A stretch of DNA of 64,000 nucleotides from CAVSWT01 sp963775245 (GTDB taxonomy: Bacteria; Bacteroidota; Ignavibacteria; Ignavibacteriales; Ignavibacteriaceae): positions 1 through 64,000 of the forward strand of contig CAVZID010000015.1 of NCBI GenBank assembly GCA_963775245.1. The letters are read 5' to 3'. The notes under the pieces were generated by a model that did not search any database, was not told the DNA's origin, and saw only the letters and a list, made by a program, of their open reading frames with translations. This document shows, piece by piece, positions 1 to 11,154 of this stretch (positions are counted from its first letter, which is position 1; each line of letters starts with the position of its first letter). Both the position numbers and the translations under genes were made by a program.

Positions 1-388
1 TGAATTTATAGTTTATCAGAGGTTTTTTTATAATATTAAAAAATAACTATTGCTTTTAAATAAAAATTAATTGATTTTATTTTCGTTCATTTCATCTACA
101 CCTATAGGTAGAAAAATTCTTCCAACAATTGACTAACTCCTTTAATAAGTTCAAATCCTAAAGGCGTGGATGCAGTTCTTTCGATCAAGTTCTGTGTTTA
201 CGTGCAATGTATTTTTATAGTAGGGTAACTCTATTACAAATAATTTAGCTTACTATAAATGTTAGTTTTTTACTCAAGAGATTACTGAAAATTAATTAAA
301 CATAGATAATACCGTTAAGTCAGTTTAGTTGGCGTAGAACAGAGTAGCCATTCTTTCCAGATTATGAGTAAAAATAATTTTTAAAAAT
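1..388. other. Noncoding leader of the hybrid sensor gene
   Basis: No convincing coding sequence is visible in these 388 bases. They are strongly AT-rich and contain one recognisable element, a roughly 45-bp sequence at 157-202 that recurs at 11031-11074. The promoter of the sensor gene at 389 should lie here, but I cannot place it confidently. Confidence 0.5.
157..202 (+). repeat. Copy A of a two-copy ~45-bp intergenic repeat
   Basis: The segment shares the core GCGTGGATGCAGTTCT, a short variable middle, and TCTGTGTTT-CG with 11031-11074. Both copies lie upstream of, and in the same orientation as, a long gene, about 187 and 81 bases before the respective start codons. It could be a mobile intergenic repeat or a shared regulatory site. 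Two copies in 64 kb do not decide between these. Confidence 0.6.
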
Positions 389-3300
389 ATGCAAGTGATT
401 GCTTTTAAATATCATCATAATAATTATATCCATAAAATAATTCTGTTTCTGATATTGCTTTTTATTCTGAATCCATTTTTGCATGATGGCTATGCACAAT
501 ATACCAATCTAAAATTTGAACACTTTAAAATAGAAGATGGTGTAGTACCTTTAGTTCCTTGCCTTATGCAAGACAGGACAGGATATATCTGGGCGGGCAT
601 TTATTGGGGAATAATCAGATATGATGGAAATTCATTCAAAGCTTATGTACCAAATCATGCAGTACTTAAGGATTCAACCGATTTAATAGGTACAACTAAT
701 GAATATGTTCAAGCAATATGTGAAGACAATGATGGCAAAATATGGGTAGGCCATACAATGGGGATGGAAAGGTTTGATCCCGTTACAGAAAAATTTAAAC
801 ATTATGTTCTAAATCCCTCTATGCCATTGAGTGATTGGAGTAACCACGTTCTTGCTTTATGTATAGATCATAAAGGAAATTTATGGGTTGGAAGTGGCAG
901 CGGATTGTATTTGTATGATAGAACAAAAGAGAAGTTCAAAAGATATCTTCACGACAGCGCTGATACGAATAGCATTATTCATAATTCAGTAAATGCAATT
1001 TATGAAGATAGATCTGGAAATTTATGGTTTGGTACAGGCAGAGGTTTAGACAAGCTCGACAGCTCAGGTAAGAAATTCATTCACTATTGGACAGATCCGG
1101 AGATTCCTGATACTTGGGGATCTACATATTGGGTAGGTAGTATTTTTGAAGACAAGGATGGAATAATCTGGTTAGGAACGCAGAATGGTTTGGTAGAATT
1201 TGATAAGACGAAACGTTCATTCATTACTTATAAAAATATTCCAAACGACTCTAAAAGTCTCGGTAATAATAGTATTAATTCCATTTGCCAGGATAAAAAT
1301 GGTTTTATTTGGATATCTACAGATGAAGGGCTAGACATTTTCGATAAAGAAACTAAAAAGTTTTCTCATTATAAGCCTGATGAATCGGATCCTTCTAGTA
1401 TAAGTAACTATATAGCTCAAATTTTGGTGGACCGTTCAGGAACTATTTGGATTGGTTCACGCGGAGGTGGATTGAATAAGTGCATTCCTCCAAATCCTTA
1501 TAATAAAGATTACCCTTTCGAAGAGTATTCTAATAGAAACAATTGTTTAGTTGAAGATCTGAGTGGAAAAATCTGGATTGGAACAAATAGTGGCCTAATA
1601 AGTTTTGATCCTAAAAAAGAATCCTTTAAGAAAGAAAACAGCGATATGTTTTTAGACTGTATGAATATAGATAGTTCCGGAACAATTTGGGTAAGCAGCG
1701 GACCGGGTAATTTCTTTTATAAAAAAAACAAAGAAAATGCCTTTAACCATTTTTATGTTAGTAAAACTTCTAATGAAGAAATTCTTAGCATGCGTAACAG
1801 CAGAGATGGTAATATGTGGGTTGGTACCGCAAGCGGGCAGGTCTTTAAATTAAATATTCATACAAGAAAAGCCGAAAAAATATTGCAATATAATCACGCA
1901 ATCGTTCAAGTTTATGAGGATAAAAATGGCATATTGTGGCTTGGAACAAATGAAGCCGGAGCATTAAGATATAATCCTGAGACAAAGAGCAGCACAAGTT
2001 TTACATCTAATCCGAATGATACTCTGACACTTTCTGGAAATGACATATATGATTTTTGCGAAGATGGGGCTGAAAACCTTTGGGTTATTACAAATGCCAA
2101 CATTAATAAGTTCGACAAAAAATTACAAAAATTTGTACGAATGTTTGACAAGGAGGGTTTTAAAGGAGATGCTTTAAGTATGGCTGCTGATGAGCATGGA
2201 AATTTATGGCTTTGCAACATAGATGGGTTTATAAAATACAATCCCATAAATAAACAGCATAAGCTTTATAGCGAAATAAAGGTAGGATACATATTCAGGG
2301 GACGAAAAGGAGAATTGTACGTAATGACAGCTCCGTTTTTTAAAGAAAAACAAAAATTGATTATAGTAAATACTGATCACTTACAAAATAATTCATTTAT
2401 GCCTCCTATTGTGATTACTTCATTTAAAAAGTTTGAGAAATCTTATCCATTTGGAAATGAAATAAAATTATCTTACAGCGAAAATTTTATTTCTTTTGAA
2501 TTCTCTGCCCTGAGCTACATTCAATCCGAAAAAAATCAATATGCATATAAAATGGAAGGGATAGATAATTATTGGGTTTATTCAGGAACAAGACGATATG
2601 CTTCTTATCCTAACTTGTCTCCCGGGAAATATATTTTCAGAGTTAAAGGCTCAAATAATGATGGAGTCTGGAATGAAAAAGGGACTTCAATTGCAATTAT
2701 CATTTCACCGCCATGGTGGAAAACCTGGTGGGCTTATAGTTCTTATGTTTTTATTTTCATTTTTGCATTATTGGGGATAAGAAAATATGAATTGAACAGG
2801 CTGAAATTAAAAGACAAAGTCAAAATGGATGAAGCTGTTCTGAAAGAAAGAGAAGAAACTGATAAAATGAAATCAAGATTCTTTGCAAATATTTCTCATG
2901 AGTTTAGAACTCCGCTTACATTAATTCTTGGCCCAGCAGAAAAAATAAGTTCCAAAACATCTGACAATATAGTTAAGGATGCAAACGTAATTAAAAGAAA
3001 CTCGAGGAAGCTGTTTCAATTAATAAATCAGTTGTTAGAACTTTCAAAACTCGAAGCAGGTAAACTTAAGCTTGAAGCTGTTAAAGGGAATATCGTTTCA
3101 TTTGTAAAAGGTGCAGCATTATCATTTGAATCATTAGCTGAATCGAAAGATATTTCATTAAAACTACTTCCGGAAAAAGAATATATTGAATTATATTTTG
3201 ACAAAGATAAGATGATGAAGATATTGACAAACATTTTATCTAATGCCTTTAAGTTTACTCCAGAAGAAGGAATGATTTCTGTTTCGATAAAAGAAAGTTC

Positions 3301-4508
3301 AAGTTTAAGTTCAAGAACTCGGGATAATAATATGATAGAATATGTTGAAATAAAAATAAGAGATACAGGGATCGGGATTGCAAAGGAAGAAATACCCAAG
3401 CTTTTTGACAGGTTTTATCAGGTTGACAGTTCTTTAACAAGAGAATATGAAGGAACAGGAATAGGATTGGCTCTTAGCAAAAGAGCTTGTAGAACTTCAT
3501 CAAGGTAAAATTTATGCTGAAAGTGAACAAATTGATTCAAATAATGGAAGATATGGATGGACGGAATTTACATTATTATTCCCTATGGGAAAAGATCATT
3601 TAAAGGATGAAGAAATTGCAGAAGAAAAAGAAGAAGTTATTATAAATGGAGCTAAGGATCTGACATTAGTTGGAAATGATGAGAAGCAAAAAAATTCTTC
3701 GTCGTATTCTCTTCAGAATGACAATAATAAAGATAAAACCATAATTCTTATTGTGGAAGATAACTACGATATGAGAGAGTATATCAAAGAATCTCTGATT
3801 CAAAAATCTTCATCTGAAAATTCAGAGTATTTATTTGAAGAAGCTGTGAATGGGGAACAAGGTGTAAGAAAAGCGGAAAAGATTATTCCGGATCTTATAA
3901 TAAGCGATATGATGATGCCTAAAATGGATGGAAATGAATTAGTTAAAATTTTAAAAAATGATGAAAAAACATCTCATATCCCTATAATTTTATTAACAGC
4001 AAAAGCAGGTAATGAAGATAAAATAGAAGGCCTGGAGAAAGGTGCAGACGATTATCTTACAAAACCTTTTGATATTAAAGAGCTTCAGGTAAGGGTTAAG
4101 AATCTTATAAGTATTAGAAAGAAGCTGCAGGAAAAATTCAGCAGGCTAGCGTATTTGTTACCTACACAATATGATAAAAAATTAATGAGTATGGATGAGA
4201 AATTTATGTTAAAAGTAAGAGGAATAATTGAAAAGCATATTTCTGAGGAAGGATTTAATATAGAAGATTTTTGCAGTGAGGTAGCCATGAGCCGTGCACA
4301 ATTACATAGAAAATTAAAAGCTTTAACCGGCAAATCTGCAAGCCTGTATATAAGGTTCGTAAAATTAGTTAAAGCAAAAAAAATGATTGAAGAACAAACA
4401 GGAAATATTTCCGAGATAGCATACTCGCTTGGATTTTCCAGCCCGACATATTTTTCTAAATGTTTCAAAGAAGAATTTGGTTACCCTCCTAGTGATTTAA
4501 TCGTTTGA
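389..4508 (+). CDS. Hybrid two-component sensor/regulator (HTCS), frameshifted
   Basis: A one-protein signalling system: periplasmic sensor, kinase, receiver and DNA-binding domain in one chain. A signal peptide (about 1-37) is followed by Reg_prop propeller repeats (about 41-660, recurring DxxGxIWIGT), a Y_Y_Y domain (about 690-765), one membrane helix (about 777-797) and a HisKA domain with SHEFRTP (His near 837). A HATPase follows, with an N box (NILSNAFKF) and GTGIGLALSK. The receiver has IILIVEDN, phospho-acceptor Asp in ISDMMMPKMDG (codon 3906) and K in LTKPF. An AraC-type HTH ends the protein. The frame breaks at 3479-3482, where AAAA replaces AAA right after GLALSK; removing one A restores ELVELHQGKIYAESEQ. 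The pieces are 389-3508 and the frame ending at 4508. A base-calling error is likeliest. HTCS proteins usually control nearby polysaccharide or secreted-protein genes, here possibly 4732 and 6368. Confidence 0.9.
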
Positions 4509-4590
4509 TCGTTTTCAAATCCTATCCATACTATTTTCCCGTTTTATAAAACCACTAAAAATAGAAGTTCTATCATTTTATTGCTTAAAT

Positions 4591-4688
4591 GACACAATAG
4601 TACTTTTAAAAGAGACAATAATAATATGCAGTAGCAGCTAAATTTTTATTTATTAGCCTCCCAAAATTATTGTGAAGTCACAATAGTT
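4591..4688 (+). promoter_or_regulatory. Candidate operator cluster (ACAATA half-sites)
   Basis: Three direct copies of a GNSACAATARTW-like site lie at 4591-4602, 4612-4623 and 4677-4688. The first two are spaced exactly 21 bases (two helical turns). An inverted copy at 4666-4675 (ATTATTGTGA) abuts the third. They occupy the gap between the AraC-type regulator gene and the secreted-protein gene at 4732. Direct half-sites two turns apart are typical for AraC-family regulators, so these may bind the HTCS. This is inference from spacing alone. Confidence 0.35.
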
Positions 4689-4731
4689 AAATAAACCAAA
4701 TTAATTTTTAACAATTCTAGTAGGAGGTTAT

Positions 4732-6352
4732 ATGAAAAAACTTACATTCCTTTTTGTCTTTTTACTTCTTGGATTTTCTTGTGTTCTAGTAAAGGCACAA
4801 ACGACCTGGCAGATACAAACTGCATCAGGTTTAACTGTGTCAGGGAATCCTTTATTAATATTTTCAGCGGTTAGTCAAAATGTATGCTGGGGAATCGAAA
4901 ATTATAATATTGGCTGGGGTATAACAAATCCTAAATTTGTTTTAACAACAGATGGCGGAAATAATTGGAATGTATCTTCAACTAATATTCCATCTGGAAC
5001 TGGTGTTGAAGCAATTTATGCAAGAAATGCTCAGACCGCCTGGATCGCAGTATATGATCCAAATACTGGTTCAAATAGTGGTATTTATAAAACAACAGAT
5101 AGTGGAGCCAACTGGTCGCGGCAAGGAAGTGCATTCATTGGTGGAGGTCACCCGACTATTGTTTATTTCTATAATAAAAGTGATACTGGGATTTGTGTCG
5201 GTACTCCAAGGAACGGTCGTTTTGAAGTATATACAACAACTGATGGTGGTGGTAACTGGATTCCCGTTCAAACAGCTAATATGCCGACAGCAGATTCTGG
5301 GGATCTTTTCCCCACAGATCATACAGGGCCAGGTAATATTTTTATTTTTTCAACATTCCTTAGAAAAATATATAGAAGTACAGATAGAGGCGTCACCTGG
5401 GCTAAAATGACTTATACCGCAACGGCAAGTGATGCAGGTGTTGGTATTCAATTGAAGGATAGTCTTAATGGTCTAGCTTTTACTTATTTCGGGGATCATA
5501 TTAACAGGGCAGCCAAAACAACAGATGGGGGATTAAGCTGGACTTCGTTTCAATCAAGTCTGCAAAATCCGTCATTTTATTTTATAAATTATGTGCCGGG
5601 AACTTCCGGAACGTATGTCGTTACATCTAATAAAAATGTTGGTTTACCTGAGCCTACAACCCCTGGCTCAGCATATACTTCAGATAATGGACAAACGTGG
5701 ACAAAAATAGATAGTAAACCTCACGGACCAGCCTCATTCTCAGATGATGGCTGGGGATGGTCTGGTGGAATTGGTGATACTATCTATAGTATAAGTAATA
5801 CTGTACTTCCGGTTGAACTAACTTCATTCAAGACGAACACAATAGGAAATGAAATTGAGCTTAGCTGGCAAACTGCTTCTGAAAAAAATAATGAAGGATT
5901 TGAAATTTATCGTAACGGGAAAAAAATTACATTTGTAAATGGGAAAGGAACCACAACCGAAAAACAAAATTATTCCTTTATAGATAAAGGACTTTCTGCC
6001 GGTATTTATAGTTACAGGTTAAATCAAATTGATTTTGATGGTACACAAAATATTGTTGCAGAGACATCTGTTAATCTGGTTTTGCCGGAGCAATTTAGTC
6101 TTGAACAAAATTATCCAAATCCGTTTAATCCTACTACAACAATAAAATATCAAATAGCAGCTTCAGGAATTGTTTCGTTAAAAGTTTATGATATACTCGG
6201 AAGAGAAGTCGCGGCACTTGTAAATGAAACTAAAGTCCTGGAAATTATGAAGTTAATTTTAATGCAGCAAATCTTCCCAGTGGAGATTTACATTATATAA
6301 ACTCCAGGCCGGCAGTTTAACTGAGAGTAAGAAAATGATTTTGTTGAAATAG
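4732..6352 (+). CDS. Secreted Asp-box (BNR-like) propeller protein with T9SS sorting domain, 3' end frameshifted
   Basis: Starts after a strong Shine-Dalgarno (AGGAGG at 4722-4727). A signal peptide ending near VKAQ leads into a beta-propeller with Asp-box repeats (TDGGNNW, TDSGANW, TDGGGNW, TDRGVTW) like YCF48/sialidase-type folds. A short Ig-like segment beginning LPVELTSFK and the sorting domain (QNYPNPFNPTTTIKYQI) follow. The first frame ends at 6300. One base is missing near 6233, where PGNYEVNFNAANLPSG resumes. About two are extra near 6286, after which LQAGS-SKKMILLK leads to the stop at 6350-6352. Probably cotranscribed with the related gene 15 bases downstream. Ligand unknown. Confidence 0.85.
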
Positions 6353-6367
6353 TTAAGCGGAGGTTGT

Positions 6368-8633
6368 ATGAAAAAAATATTTTATTCAGTAGTAATTTTT
6401 ATTATGCTTTCATGTTTAGTAAAAGCGCAATGGGTACAAACAAATGGACCTTATGGCGGTGATATTACATCCCTTGGCATTTTTTCAAATAGAAATGGTG
6501 ATGTAAACTTAATGACAGAAGTTAATGGTAGGGTATTTATTTCGGCTGACAACGGAACAAACTGGGATACACTTAACACTCCCTTTCAACAATTTACTGA
6601 AATTGTACAAGCGGGGATAAATATTTTTGTCGGGACCTATAATGGTGTATTTCTCTCAACTGATGATGGTTCAAGCTGGACGGCAATTGATTCTGGATTG
6701 ACAGATCCTAATGTCTTTGCCCTTACGGTTTTCCCTGATGGGAAAGGTGGTATGAATCTTTACGCCGGAACTTTTGATGGTGTATTTCTATCAACTAACA
6801 ACGGTGAAAACTGGGTTCCATTTAATAATGGACTTCCGAAATATGATACAACGTATTATACAAGTATTACTTCCTTCGGAGAAATTGGTACACACCTTTT
6901 TGTCGGAACTGATGACGGAGTATATATATTAACTAACAATAGCACAGGCTGGGCTTCAATCAATAATGGGCTTCCCAAAAGCCGGTATGATTCAACTTAC
7001 TATGTTAGTATCACTTGCATCGAAGTGATTGGTACTAACCTATTTGTTGGAACATCTGACGAAGGTGTTTTTCTTTCGACTGATAACGGCTCAAGCTGGT
7101 TATCGGTGAATAATGGGCTGCCTAAAAGTCCTTACGATACTAATTACTTCTCAAACATCAATTCTTTTGTAGTATTAGGGACAAATCTGATTGTTGGTAC
7201 TGAAGACAATGGTGTTTTTCTTTTTACTAATGATGACACAAGTTGGGTAGAAATTAATTCCGGATTAGCAAATGCAAAAGTTTACTCACTTATACTGTTA
7301 AAAAGTTTAGGAAATGTCCATTTATTTGCTGGTACTGATCGTGGTCTTTTTGCTTCCACAAATAATGGAAAAAATTGGACTGCAATTGGTTTTGCTTACA
7401 CTGGTGTTTCCGCCCTTGCGCTTTATGAAAATGATTCGGGCGGCACAAATCTTTTGGCGGGGACGGGAGTGTTATTTTCTGGAGGTAGTGTTTTTCTTTC
7501 TACTGATGAAGGTATGAATTGGACTCAAATATATTATCGGAGCTCATTATTTGGCGTTGAATGTCTTGCTATATCTCCCGGCTCTGATGGAGTGGGAGGT
7601 AGCAATAATATATTTGCATGTGACTGGGGCATAAATCGTTCAACTGATGACGGCAAATCTTGGACTATTGTAGATTCCGGTTTAACGTATCATTACGTTA
7701 AAGCACTAGTTACTATTCCTGATGGGAATGGCGGAGTAAATCTATTAGCAGGAGCTCACGAGTATGGTGGAAACGGTAGTGTTTTTCTTTCAACAAATAA
7801 TGGTCAAAATTGGTCTCCAGTGGATTCTGGTTTAACTAAAACTACTGTAAGTTCTTTTGAGCTTTTGCATAATAACAACGGGGAATTAAATATATTCGCC
7901 GGAACTTGGGGAAGTGGTGTATATCTTTCAACAAATAATGGCAAATATTGGAAAGCGGTCAATTCGGGGTTAACTGACACAACTATTTTTACTCTTGCAG
8001 TCTTAGGGGAAAATCTATTTGCCGGAACACATAGTGGTGTTTTTCTATCTACAAATAGTGGAGTAAATTGGCAGAACGTAAGTTCCGGATTACCTGAAAA
8101 TAATTCTATTTTTTCATTTGCAGTATCGGGTAAGAATCTATTTGCAGGAACTGAAAAAGGCATATTTATTTCGACAAATTATGGGACAACATGGAATGAT
8201 GTAAGCACAGGATTAGCAAATACTGGTATAGTTAGCCTTATCGTTTCCAATTCAGATCTCTTTGCCGGTACTGATGGCAGTGGTGTTTGGAAGCGTTCGT
8301 TATCTGAAATAATTACGGCAATTGAGAATGATCCTAATAATATTCCAAACCATTTTGAACTTAAACAAAACTACCCAAATCCATTCAACCCAACAACAAC
8401 AATTACATATTCCGTTCCTTCTTCTCCCCTTCCCTTTGGGAAGGGGCGGGGGGTTAGGCTTATAGTTTATGACATACTTGGAAGAGAAGTTGATAACTTT
8501 AGTAAATGAAGCAGAAGCCCCTGGTAATTACGAAGTAAACTTTAATGCAAGCAATCTTGCAAGTGGAGTTTATTTCTATAGATTGCAAGCTGGGAATTTT
8601 ATCCAAACGAAGAAGATGATTTTATTAAAATAA
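6368..8633 (+). CDS. Secreted Asp-box propeller protein with T9SS sorting domain, 3' end frameshifted
   Basis: A GGAGG ribosome site at 6359-6363 and a signal peptide (MKKIFYSVVIF...VKAQ) start this protein. It has about a dozen repeats of the form FLSTDNGSSW/FAGTxxGVFLST, i.e. Asp-box propeller blades, then a sorting domain (QNYPNPFNPTTTITYSVP). The first frame stops at 8509. One extra base near 8487 (GTTGATAACT for GTTATAACT) hides the remaining sorting domain, which runs to TAA at 8631-8633 with LASGVYFYRLQAG and TKKMILLK. A GC-rich palindrome is inserted in frame inside the sorting domain (8421-8459). The protein is presumably exported by T9SS and cell-attached; function unknown. Confidence 0.85.
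8421..8459 (+). repeat. GC-rich palindromic element, in-frame copy 1
   Basis: The arms CCCCTTCCC and GGGAAGGGG with a TTT loop form a strong hairpin, followed by a G-rich tail. Translated in frame it gives SSPLPFGKGRGVR, between the YSVP and IVYDILGREV strands of the sorting domain. It adds seven residues relative to uninterrupted copies of the domain elsewhere in the window. Confidence 0.75.
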
Positions 8634-8650
8634 TTTTACAAATCCTCAAT

Positions 8651-8681
8651 AAAAAAGGCGACCATCTGATCGCCTTTTTAG
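8651..8681. terminator. Bidirectional intrinsic terminator
   Basis: The hairpin AAAAAGGCGA / TCGCCTTTTT has an 8-base loop and A/T runs on both sides. It sits between the convergent propeller gene ending at 8633 and the peptidase gene ending at 8702, so it can serve both. Confidence 0.85.
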
Positions 8682-8701
8682 ACTTATAGATTACTGCTGA
8701 C

Positions 8702-10786
8702 CTATTTCAACTGCATCCACAAATAAGAATAAGTTAAGGCACTCTCGAATGCAACTTCTTTATTCGTTACTCCAGCAGAGTGACCTCCTTCTGTGTACTC
8801 ATAAAAATAAACCGGCTTTCCAAGCGATTCCATATTAGCCGCCATTTTTCTTGCGTGCCCGGGATGTACACGGTCATCTCTTGTTGATGTTGTAAAAAGA
8901 ACAGTTGGATAATTTTTATCTTTGGAAAGATTTTGATAGGGAGAATATTCTTTAATATATGCCCAATCCTCTGGCTTATCTGGATCTCCGTATTCACCCA
9001 TCCAACTTGCGCCCGCAAGTAACTTGGTATATCGTTTCATATCAAGCAAAGGCGATTGACAAACAACAGCATTGTACAGATCAGGTCTTTGTGTAAGCAT
9101 CACCCCAACAAGCAAACCACCATTACTGCCACCCATAACTCCTAAATTTTTTGGAGATGTAACTTTTCTTTTAATCAAATCTTCCGATATTGCGACCATA
9201 TCTTCATATGCTTTATGTCGCTTTTCTTTTATTGCATCCAAGTGCCATTTAGGTCCAAACTCTCCACCGCCCCGAATGTTTGTCATTACAAAAACTCCGC
9301 CACGGGATAACCATGCAGTACCCACCGTTGCAGAATAATATGGCTGCATAGAGATATCAAAACCACCATACCCATATTGTAAAGTAGGATTAGATCCATC
9401 ATACGTCATGTTTTTACTCTGAATTATAAAGTAAGGAATCTTAGTCCCATCTTTTGATACCGCTTCGTATTGCTTAACCTCAAACTTGCTTGCATCAAAA
9501 AAGCTCGGAAGACTTTTTACATCTACAATGCTGCCATCAACTTTATATAAATAAAGACTGGTTGGTGTAAGAAAATTTGTAAAGGAGAAAAAGAATTTAT
9601 CCGAAAAATCTTCCGTTGAAACAATGTTAATCGTTCCATAATCAGGTGCATCTATTTTTTGCCCCGTCCATTTATTATTTTCTAAATTGTACTTATAAAG
9701 TTCACCCTTAACATTGTTTAGTTTGTTCACAAGTAAATAATCTTTTGTGTTACTTACAGATTCAATACTTTCACGTTCTCCCGGTTTTTCTATCAGTAAG
9801 AAGTCTCTATCGCCGTTGATAAACTTATCATAATCAATACTTATTAAAGAACCTTGTGAGTACAAATTTTCCCCAACATTCCAATCTGATTCTAGTTTCA
9901 GGAGCATCTGATTTTTGAATATGCCATCCAATTCAATATCATTTGGTAAATCAAGCTTAATTGGTTTTCCATTGACTAGTGTATAATGATTAGCCGTAAA
10001 AGTTGTGATGCCTCTATAAATAAACTCATAAGATTTTTCAGGTGTGTTTATTGTAAAAGCTCCGACATACACATCCGTCGGCTCGCCTTCAAAAACTGTT
10101 TTGGCTTCACTTAACGGAGTGCCACGCTTCCATATCTTAGCAATGCGTGGATAACCAGAACTGGTCATTGATCCTTCACCAAAATCACTACTTACTAATA
10201 AAGTATTTTTATTAATCCAACTAACGTCTTGTTTAGCTTCCGGAAGCTGAAATCCATCAGCAACAAATTTTTTAGTCTGTAAATCAAATTCTTTTAATAC
10301 TGTAGCATCAGCGCCACCACGGGATAAATTAAGAATACAGAGATTGTAATCTGGATATAAATAATTAGCTCCTTGGTAAACCCATTGAACATTGTCTGCT
10401 TTAGACAAAGAATCTATATCAAGAACTATTTCCCATTTTGGTGTAGGGTTCAAATAATCATCAAAACTAGTCCTTCTCCATATTCCGCGTTCGTTTACAC
10501 TATCCTGCCAAAAATTATAGATGTAATTGCCAACTATATTGGGATAGGCAATTCTTTCTTTTGAATTATTAATCTGCAGGGTTTTTTCATAAATGTTTTG
10601 AAATTCTGGAAATTTTTTAAGAGCAGAAACAGTAGCCGAATCCTTAGCTTTTACCCATTCCATCGATTTAGCACCATCAACATCTTCTAACCATAAAAAA
10701 GGATCTTCCTTTTCCTGAGCAAATACTATCGCTGGAAGGATTATCATACTAAATAGAAGAGAAGTAATTATTAATCTGTAATTCAT
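8702..10786 (-). CDS. Prolyl oligopeptidase family serine peptidase (S9A), exported
   Basis: Cleaves small peptides after proline or related residues. The 694-residue length and layout are standard for S9A: a signal peptide (to about 23, IVFAQ), an N-terminal peptidase segment starting DPFLWLEDVDG, a seven-bladed propeller and a C-terminal alpha/beta hydrolase domain. Catalytic residues visible are Ser at about 554 in GGSNGGLLVG, Asp at about 636 in TRDDRVHPGHA and His at about 669 in GGHSAG. The gene is intact, monocistronic and convergent with the preceding propeller gene. The signal peptide suggests periplasmic action, perhaps on peptides released by the secreted proteases encoded nearby. 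Confidence 0.93.
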   Translation of the reverse strand: MNYRLIITSLLFSMIILPAIVFAQEKEDPFLWLEDVDGAKSMEWVKAKDSATVSALKKFPEFQNIYEKTLQINNSKERIAYPNIVGNYIYNFWQDSVNERGIWRRTSFDDYLNPTPKWEIVLDIDSLSKADNVQWVYQGANYLYPDYNLCILNLSRGGADATVLKEFDLQTKKFVADGFQLPEAKQDVSWINKNTLLVSSDFGEGSMTSSGYPRIAKIWKRGTPLSEAKTVFEGEPTDVYVGAFTINTPEKSYEFIYRGITTFTANHYTLVNGKPIKLDLPNDIELDGIFKNQMLLKLESDWNVGENLYSQGSLISIDYDKFINGDRDFLLIEKPGERESIESVSNTKDYLLVNKLNNVKGELYKYNLENNKWTGQKIDAPDYGTINIVSTEDFSDKFFFSFTNFLTPTSLYLYKVDGSIVDVKSLPSFFDASKFEVKQYEAVSKDGTKIPYFIIQSKNMTYDGSNPTLQYGYGGFDISMQPYYSATVGTAWLSRGGVFVMTNIRGGGEFGPKWHLDAIKEKRHKAYEDMVAISEDLIKRKVTSPKNLGVMGGSNGGLLVGVMLTQRPDLYNAVVCQSPLLDMKRYTKLLAGASWMGEYGDPDKPEDWAYIKEYSPYQNLSKDKNYPTVLFTTSTRDDRVHPGHARKMAANMESLGKPVYFYEYTEGGHSAGVTNKEVAFESALTYSYLWMQLK

Positions 10787-11030
10787 TTCACACCTCTTGT
10801 AGTTGATTAATTATCTAAAGTAATTGTTAAAAATAACATTTAATTCATTGAATAATATTAAAATAAGCGATGAGTTCGAAAAGGATTTTTACTTGCCTCT
10901 ATCAAGCATATCCTATTGCTATTGATCAGAAATTAATTCATTTTCCTTGCAAAGATTTATTATACACTTTAAGGAAGGGTTTAGAGCACTATAACTACGC
11001 TATCCCCCCCGACTTCAAACTAATCGATTC

Positions 11031-11074
11031 TCCTTAAGCGTGGATGCAGTTCTCAAAAAAGCTCTGTGTTTGCG
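11031..11074 (+). repeat. Copy B of the two-copy ~45-bp intergenic repeat
   Basis: Matches 157-202 (see that entry). It lies in the 368-base divergent gap between the peptidase gene and the metallopeptidase gene at 11155, in which I see no gene. A C7 run lies just before it at 11003-11009. Confidence 0.6.
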
Positions 11075-11154
11075 AAAATATTAAATCAGTTTAAGTTGTT
11101 ACAGAATTCTAATCATCATGTCTAGTTAAAATCTAACGATGTAGGAAAAAATTT

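Noticed and set aside
3470..3510. Programmed ribosomal frameshift in the hybrid sensor gene
   Set aside because: No slippery heptamer with a downstream structure is evident, and similar one-base breaks occur in many unrelated genes, so sequence error is simpler.
9072..9338. Antisense open frame within the prolyl oligopeptidase gene
   Set aside because: It runs opposite to the conserved catalytic region with no ribosome site or recognisable motif; the same applies to the other long antisense frames, for example 1912-2247, 3028-3399, 24227-24661 and 56090-56434.
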